Shown in pieces: positions 58,496 to 64,000 of a stretch of 64,000 bases of DNA. Numbering within the stretch: position 1 is the stretch's first letter; each line of letters starts with the position of its first letter. The translations under genes and the position numbers were made by a program. This stretch comes from Rhipidocladum racemiflorum (lineage: Eukaryota; Streptophyta; Magnoliopsida; Poales; Poaceae), in contig JAYEVF010000085.1 of the NCBI GenBank assembly GCA_036346355.1, forward strand, positions 62,001 to 126,000, read 5' to 3'. Under the pieces are notes generated by a model, which worked only from the letters and a program-made list of their open reading frames with translations, was not told the DNA's origin and did no database searches.

Positions 58496-60258
58496 TGTGA
58501 CATTATAAAATGTGACATTAGAGAACGTGGCATTACGGTACTAGTTTATAGTGTGTTTTGGGCCGTTTCCGGGTGTTTGGGCCTTTCCGGGGGAGCTTGG
58601 GCCTCGGGGGTTCTTTTGGGTCAGAGGTGGGGGCTCTCGGCCCATGGGGGGGAGGCCAGGCAACAAGCACCCCTGTCATGCGCCCCTTCATAACCCTATA
58701 CGCCTCTTTCCCCCTCTCTAAACCCTAGCCGCGGCCCCCCCCAAACTGCCCTAGCCGCCGCCCCTTTGTGGCGCCCTTCCCCCCCCCACATGCTTCCCCT
58801 CCCTCCCCTCCTCTAGCTGGCCCTAGAGCCTCTCCCTCCATGCAATCTCGCTGTCCGAGAACTCTCCGCCCAAGAGGATCCAGCGCTCTCACGATTGGAA
58901 GAGAGATCGGGTCGCGAGGAGGAGACGTTCGTCGACCGGGTGATCCGTCAAGAAGAGGTAAGGTTTTGGGGTCTTATTTAGGGTGGTCTAGGTGCTGTTA
59001 GATGGGTAAATTCTTGGCTAAATTTGGTGCTTAGGTGCTATGGTTAGATGGCTTTAGAGGGAATTGCAATGCTGTCCCACGCTCGCACTGGCAAATTGGA
59101 CGCCCAACCTAGGCCTTGCATTTTGGCAATTCTAGAGGTGTTTTCTTGTCAACCGACTGTTGAGGAAGTTGTAGGTAATTGAATTACCTTTAATTGGACA
59201 CCAAAACGCAAAATTCTGATCAGCCGTTTAAAAGTTATGGCCGTTTTACCGAACGTTGTCAAATCTGTGACGTGTTTGGGTCAGATCGTGTTCATCTGTA
59301 GATTAGGCAATTTTAGAGGCCGATTCATTCTTCGCCAATACTTAGAAAAAGTTAGAAAATTTTCTAATTTTTGAGAAAATGTACTCATTTCCTTGATTTG
59401 GAGTTTTAGATCTCAAGTTATGCTAGTTGGAAGCCCGCTGTCCCCTCGGGACAAATTCTCTGTTTTCGGGTTTTACGAGTAGTTTGCGGAGTCGGGTTAG
59501 ATGATCGTTATTGTATTGTTTTGTGGGAACGATTTGAGTGTGTTGTACCTATGTGCAGGTGGTGTGACGCTGGGAGTGCCCTTAACCTCTCGCCACTCCG
59601 TCGCTCATGGTTGAAGGCAAGTGTATTGGGACGGGTTTGGGTGTTGTATGAGTATTAGACTTGCATAGGTGCAATATGGCTACATGATGTGTTAACTTGC
59701 CAAGCTTGATATTTGCTTATGATATGATGAACATGGTTACATATGGATTATGAAATTGTTGTATTAAATATTTATGCAAGTTTATACATGTTCATGTCAT
59801 ATGTGCATTCAAAATGGAAGAGGCGACCCATTCGATAAGTGACCTCTGTGTTCACACGTAGTGAACACGAAAGACCTACCTCGTAGTCCCATCCACGGTT
59901 GTGTATGGGAGCAAGTTAGTAAGAGTAGGCACCCTCCATCTACGGGATGGAAGGGGAAAGAGTGTGCACACCGACGAGTGTGCACTGCAATACCTGTATG
60001 TGCTTCAAGGAGACATGTGCATTGCATTGCATCTATGATGATGTTAATGAGATGAATACAATGTGGTTATGAAATTCTTATGATGTTGAATATGAGATGT
60101 AGTTATGTTGGTATTGAAAATTGTCTTCTTGTTCCATTGCAATACACTTTGCTGAGTGATGAACTCACGCTTGTGCTTTATGATGGTTTTAGGTACCATG
60201 AAACCAAAGATGCGGAAGGGACTTAGCGGCACACCTTTACGTAACTTCAATCACTTAG

Positions 60259-62086
60259 TGTAGGATCAAGTGATACGAATATAGCAATCAGAGGGGGTGA
60301 ATGATTGTGCGGAAGCTAAACCAAATTCTTGACCTATTAAAAGTTCACCCCAAAACAGAACCAAATAATTGCCTCGTTTTCGACAAAAATAGAATGACAG
60401 AGGTTTGGTAAAACGAGAATTCCCGGAGATCCAACCGTCGAAACGATCTGAAATTTGGACACAAGAAACTAGATTCCAATACGAAATGAACCCAAAAAGA
60501 ATCAGCTCGATCGGACTTACGGATCAAAAGTTATGAGCTTCGCAAGCTTGCTGATCCAGAACTTGACGAGAATCAATCTAATCAAAACTTCAAGATTAAA
60601 CAAGAACGACAAAAGATTGATCAACTAGACTTTGAGAAACACTAGATCAATACCCTAGAGAGGTTTTTGATGGATCAAATCAAGATAAAACTTGAAGAAC
60701 AAAAACCAATCTAGAACTAGAACAAGCATGCAAACAAGAACCAAAACAGAAAATATCAGAGCGACGTGGTTATCAGAAAGCACGCAAAAATCTTGGAAGA
60801 ATTGATCTTTATTTCTTGTCTAAAATACTCTCATCAAAAGAGTACAAACCCTAAAACCAAGCTCAAAGCTTGATGCGCTCAGCTCTACTTGGTTGGATTA
60901 CCCTTCAACAGGAGACACCCCTCCTATTTAAAGGAGCAAAACACAAGGAGTTCTGAATACAATTCCTAATCTAGAAGGAGTCCGTATTCAACACAACTCC
61001 TCTTGGCCCAACCTGGCCGAATACAACTCTTGCACGCGTATGGCAACCCTACCATACTCACGTGACTAACACTTTGCACGCGTATGGCCACCTGCCATAC
61101 TCACGTGACTAACACTTTGCACGCGAATGACCTCCTGCCATTCTCACGTGACTAACCATTCTTCATGTGCACCATTCTCTTAGCCCGAACGTCCCGCATG
61201 ACATCCTTGACCACCAAGACCTCAGTTCCTCCCTGAACCTAGTCCCGAACCTCAGTTCTTCCATGAACCTAGTTTCGGTCCCGTCATCGACCACATTCGT
61301 CTTCGAGCAATACCTGCACATGAACAAACCACAAAACAATTCCGAGCACAAGTCCACGACTTGACTCACATTAATCCATGCAACTACTCACATGAGCATT
61401 GCATAAAGTCCACTTCAAAGAAGTATCATGAAATTATCACAAATTTCATAATCTCAAAATCAAATTCAAATTTCAATCTCAAAATCGCTCAAAAACCCAT
61501 TCACGACGGACCAAAAATTTGGTCCGCTGCATATGTAAAACTTACTGTTTTTCAATAACTTGGTTTGGCACAACAACCTTCAAAACACATTTACGGCTGC
61601 ACCAAAAAGTTGGTCTGGCTGCATATGGAAAAACGAGGTTGTCAAAAGCATGTTTACAAAGGACCAAGAAAGTTGGTCATGCGTACATGGGAGAATGAGG
61701 TTGTCAAAACATGTTTACAAAGGACCAAGAAAGTTGGTCCGTTGTACATGGAGAATGAGGTTGTCAAAGCATGTTTACAAAGGACCAAGAAAGTTGGTCC
61801 GCTGTACATGGGAGAATGAGGTTGTCAAAGCATGTTTACAAAGGACCAAGAAAGTTGGTCCGTTGTACATGGGAGAATTAGGTTGTCAAAGCATGTTTAC
61901 AAAGGACCAAGAAAGTTGGTCCGTTGTACATGGGAAACTTAATGCTTTCTTTAAGTTTGGTCCGCGCCAAAGCGAAACTTACTGTTTCTTGTCAAATTGT
62001 CAAACACATGCACAAGCACATTTTGCAAATCCAATTCTAAGTTAATTTTTCAGTTCAAAGCCAATTTTTCAGCACATGATTTCACA
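60259..62086 (-). mobile_element. copia-1 family solo LTR, reversed, in the B2 LTR
   Basis: It begins TGTAGGATCAAGTGATACGAATATAGC and ends CAGCACATGATTTCACA, the reverse complement of a copia-1 LTR, 1828 bp. TATA and AATAAA counterparts lie at about 60931 and 60810. The flanking pentamers CTTAG and ATTAG agree in four of five bases. No interior is present, so it is a product of LTR-LTR recombination. Confidence 0.88.
61641..61937. repeat. 61-bp tandem array, five copies, in the copia solo LTR
   Basis: Units start at 61641, 61703, 61763, 61824 and 61885. Each is gtcaaa(a)gcatgtttacaaaGGACCAAgaaagTTGGTCCgttgtacatgggagaatgaggtt. GGACCAA and TTGGTCC form an inverted repeat in every unit. An accidental open frame runs through it (61560-62045). 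Confidence 0.92.
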
Positions 62087-62462
62087 ATTAGAAAGAAATC
62101 CTTTTACCATTCGTAGTTGTGATGACAAATTTATTGCACTGAAACTTGGAATATGCTTTAAATGTGTGCTTGATCATATTGTTTTATTCGTTTAGTTCAT
62201 GAAGTGGTTGGATTTATTATTCTGGGCTTAAACTGTTGCTATATCCCTTGTGATTGCTGTTTTAGATGTCGTTCTTTATGATATAACTTGTGTTATTCAT
62301 GCTGTTGCTTCAAACCATGGAAAAACAAGGGAGATGCTGCCGAATTTTTCGGTTGAAGCATTTATGCTCTTGCTGTAATTTAATCTTAATTGTCGTTTTT
62401 AGTTGCTATTTATTCCATGTTTGGTGACATCGAGGGCATACTAGATGCCGGGGTGTTACAGT

Positions 62463-62474
62463 TGGTATCAGAGC
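62463..62474 (+). promoter_or_regulatory. B2 primer binding site (initiator tRNA-Met)
   Basis: TGGTATCAGAGCGGGC follows the LTR end after two bases, identical in this core to A1. Confidence 0.9.
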
Positions 62475-63312
62475 GGGCTTCCGGTCCGTGGTGTATGAAC
62501 TTAGTGAAATACCATAGGGTTAACTAAAATTTTGATGTGGCATAACCAAGAAACATGGCTTAGATTGTACTTAAAATTTTGTCTTAGGATAGCAACATTA
62601 AAACTTGTGTAAGTGTAATAACTAATTTAAAATTTGACACACATGGATGCATAGTAGGAAAGGGTATGGGTATCGTTGCTTACGCTTAAATGTTGTATTT
62701 AAGCCTTGATGTTGAATGCTACATATGATAATGTCTGTTGCTATGTTTATGAGAGAATTGATTGAATGGTTCTTGTTATCGTGTTAAAGGGGGGGTTGTG
62801 GTGCCGAAGGGTTTCGATCACCTTTTTATTCTTAGTAAGGTTGTGGTTTAACGGTGTGGCCGGTTAAAGCCATCACCGAAGAATTATTAACCCCCTGTGG
62901 GCAAAGAGTGCTTACCTTTTCTATCGTAGATCGGGTAGTGACTGGAGTAAAATAGAAGGTTTGGTGGTGGATTCTTTTGGGTTTTCTTTACCATCCTGAT
63001 GGACGGTTTTGGTTGGTTTTCTTGGTATTTGGTTGGTTAGGAACCAAGGAAAAGTATTTGGTTTTGAGTACTCGCTGATTTGTTCTTTCGGCGGTTGTTT
63101 AGTTTTGTTTTCTTTGGTTGAAGACAAAGAAGAAGAGTCTAGTGTTGCGCCTCTTTTGGTCGCCTTTCCAGCTTTGATGCCTGGTTTGTTGATTGCTTTA
63201 CGGGAAAAAAAGCATTCAGTTTATTCCTGAGTTTGTCTTTCTCCGAGGTTAAAAGAGTTATTGCGGTGTTACGCCAGACCTAGTTGTCAGGGCTGAAGTT
63301 CTGTGGCTTTGT
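62475..63312 (+). other. B2 leader and interior start, non-coding
   Basis: The first 200 bp resemble the A1 leader (gaaacatggcttag, ttttgtcttaggatagcaacattaaaacttg, gacacacatgg). The rest matches the B1 interior (18976 downward on the minus strand). No gag start appears where A has one. A 73-codon frame at 63009-63230 has no support. Confidence 0.65.
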
Positions 63313-64000
63313 TGTGACACCACGGAATGCCGAGACACCGTAAACAAATGTGAATTAGAGAATGTGACCTTATAAAGTATGAAATCGGAGATTAAAACTT
63401 TACGTTATGCGGTTTAATCGCGTTTCCGGGCCGATTTCGGAAGTTTGGGCCTTCCCGGGGGAGTTTGGGCCTTAGGGGGGTGAGTCGTGGGCCTTGGTGG
63501 GAGCAAGTTAGGGCCCATGAGGGAGGAGAGGCAGGATTTTGGGGGCTAGGGGCGTGCCTCCCTGCCCTCGCCGCCTCCCCATTCCCCATTTTCTCTTGGG
63601 CGCCTCCTCCTCTCCTCTTGGGCGCCTCCTCCTCCCCTTGGGTGCGCCCCAATTCCTCCTCTCCACCTTCTTTGCTGCAAAGAGGAGATCCCCACCACAC
63701 AACCTCGCTGTCCTCTCCAACGGGAAGCCCCGTGACGAGGAGATCCGGCGATTCCAGTAGCGAGGAGGACGTCGGGAGGCTCTGAGGATAGATCTCGGCG
63801 TTAGCTGCTCGTCGGGAGGAGGTAAGGCATGGGTGATCCTTGGGTTTGGGTCTAGGTACTGTTTTAGGGATGAATTTCATGTTTTTAGATCAAGGGAGGT
63901 GCTGCCATGGGTTAGATCTAATGAAAACTAGAGTTGTATTCGCGTTCTGGTTCGGGCAGATTGGGGACCCGAACTAGGTAGGAGTTTTGGCCAATTTAGA
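63313..64000 (+). mobile_element. A-family LTR (A2), partial
   Basis: It starts TGTGACACCACGGAATGCCGAGACACC. The GC-rich segment (gcgtttccgggccgatttcggaagtttgggccttcccggggg) and the later gggttggtctaggt-like and ttttagatcaa.gg.ggtgctg blocks follow the A1 5' LTR in order. It contains the part deleted from the A1 3' LTR. It runs off the window, so full element or solo LTR cannot be told. Confidence 0.75.

Larger units (their letters stand above)
58496..62460 (+). repeat. B2 5' LTR, split by a copia solo LTR
   Basis: Without the insertion (60259-62086) it is about 2137 bp, close to the 2091 bp of B1. It shares with A LTRs the blocks gccgtttaaaagttatg.ccgttttaccgaacg, cttagaaaaagttag, ggtggtgtgac, ccctccatctacgggatggaagggg and gcaatacactt. 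It keeps the GTTCAC-acgta-GTGAAC palindrome (59851-59867). Confidence 0.85.
58496..64000 (+). mobile_element. Second copy of the non-coding B family (B2)
   Basis: It starts TGTGACATTATAAAATGTGAC, matching the B1 LTR start. The LTR ends GCCGGGGTGTTACA at 62460 and the primer site follows. The interior continues to 63312, where an A-family LTR begins. The candidate left target copy is GGAAC (58491-58495), with no right copy in the window. Confidence 0.8.

Noticed and set aside
58210..58533. Arg/Pro-rich minus-strand frame of 107 codons
   Set aside because: It crosses the junction between LTR D and the B2 LTR, so it cannot be an ancestral gene.
61560..62045. 161-codon frame with repeated HVYKGPRKLV-type units
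   Set aside because: It is a read-through of the 61-bp tandem array in a solo LTR. Unit lengths of 60-62 bp change the frame between copies.

Overview
The window is nuclear DNA of a grass (Poaceae); the species cannot be told from the sequence. It is almost entirely transposable elements. The signs are CACTA transposons with GTCCCGGTT-type subterminal repeats, Ty3/gypsy and Sirevirus-like Ty1/copia LTR retrotransposons primed from initiator-Met tRNA, a Tourist-like MITE with TAA target duplication, a plant-mobile-domain (PMD) gene fossil, and one GC-rich intronless PR-1 gene typical of grasses. There are no bacterial features, and no tRNA or rRNA genes were seen.

Left part (1-31127): a stack of insertions. 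A gypsy-like element without coding capacity (B1, minus strand, 4385-31127) landed in a PMD gene. Its left LTR was later interrupted by another element whose LTR edge ends at 4384 (F), and a CACTA transposon (CACTA-1, minus strand, TIR ending at 3911) lies next to that edge. The body of B1 was split by a chromodomain-bearing gypsy element (A1, 7834-16964, duplication CCAAT) and by a Sirevirus-like copia element (18993-29033, duplication AACTG). The copia element sits exactly on the LTR/primer-site junction of B1.

Middle part (31128-41940): remnants of a PMD gene with recognisable exons, splice sites and several stop codons, invaded by a reversed copia solo LTR in an intron and by a second solo LTR of unknown family near its 3' end. 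A downstream gene with a CxCG..C zinc-binding motif and a charged coiled-coil tail follows (37320-37937, frameshifted), then three 188-bp tandem repeats and a CACTA-type terminus. The only intact host gene is a PR-1 (CAP superfamily) gene at 40419-40937 on the minus strand. A 271-bp MITE lies just upstream of its promoter. Both histidines of the CAP metal site read valine in this protein, while its six cysteines and the C-terminal CAPE peptide signature are kept.

Right part (41941-64000): a second nest. A scrambled CACTA element (CACTA-2) is split by an old gypsy LTR (D). D is split by a gypsy element with 3.4-kb LTRs (C, minus strand, 44652-56456, duplication ACACA) and by a second copy of the B family (B2, from 58496). 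The LTR of B2 carries a reversed copia solo LTR with a five-copy 61-bp tandem array. The interior of B2 is cut at 63313 by an A-family LTR that runs off the window.

How the parts relate: A encodes gag, protease, reverse transcriptase, RNase H, integrase and a chromodomain-like tail, though this copy is broken. B has no recognisable coding sequence but shares LTR blocks, primer site and about 200 bp of leader with A. This fits a non-autonomous partner mobilised by A-type proteins. The main biological leads are this A/B pair, the altered PR-1 active site, and the palindrome-rich Sirevirus LTRs.
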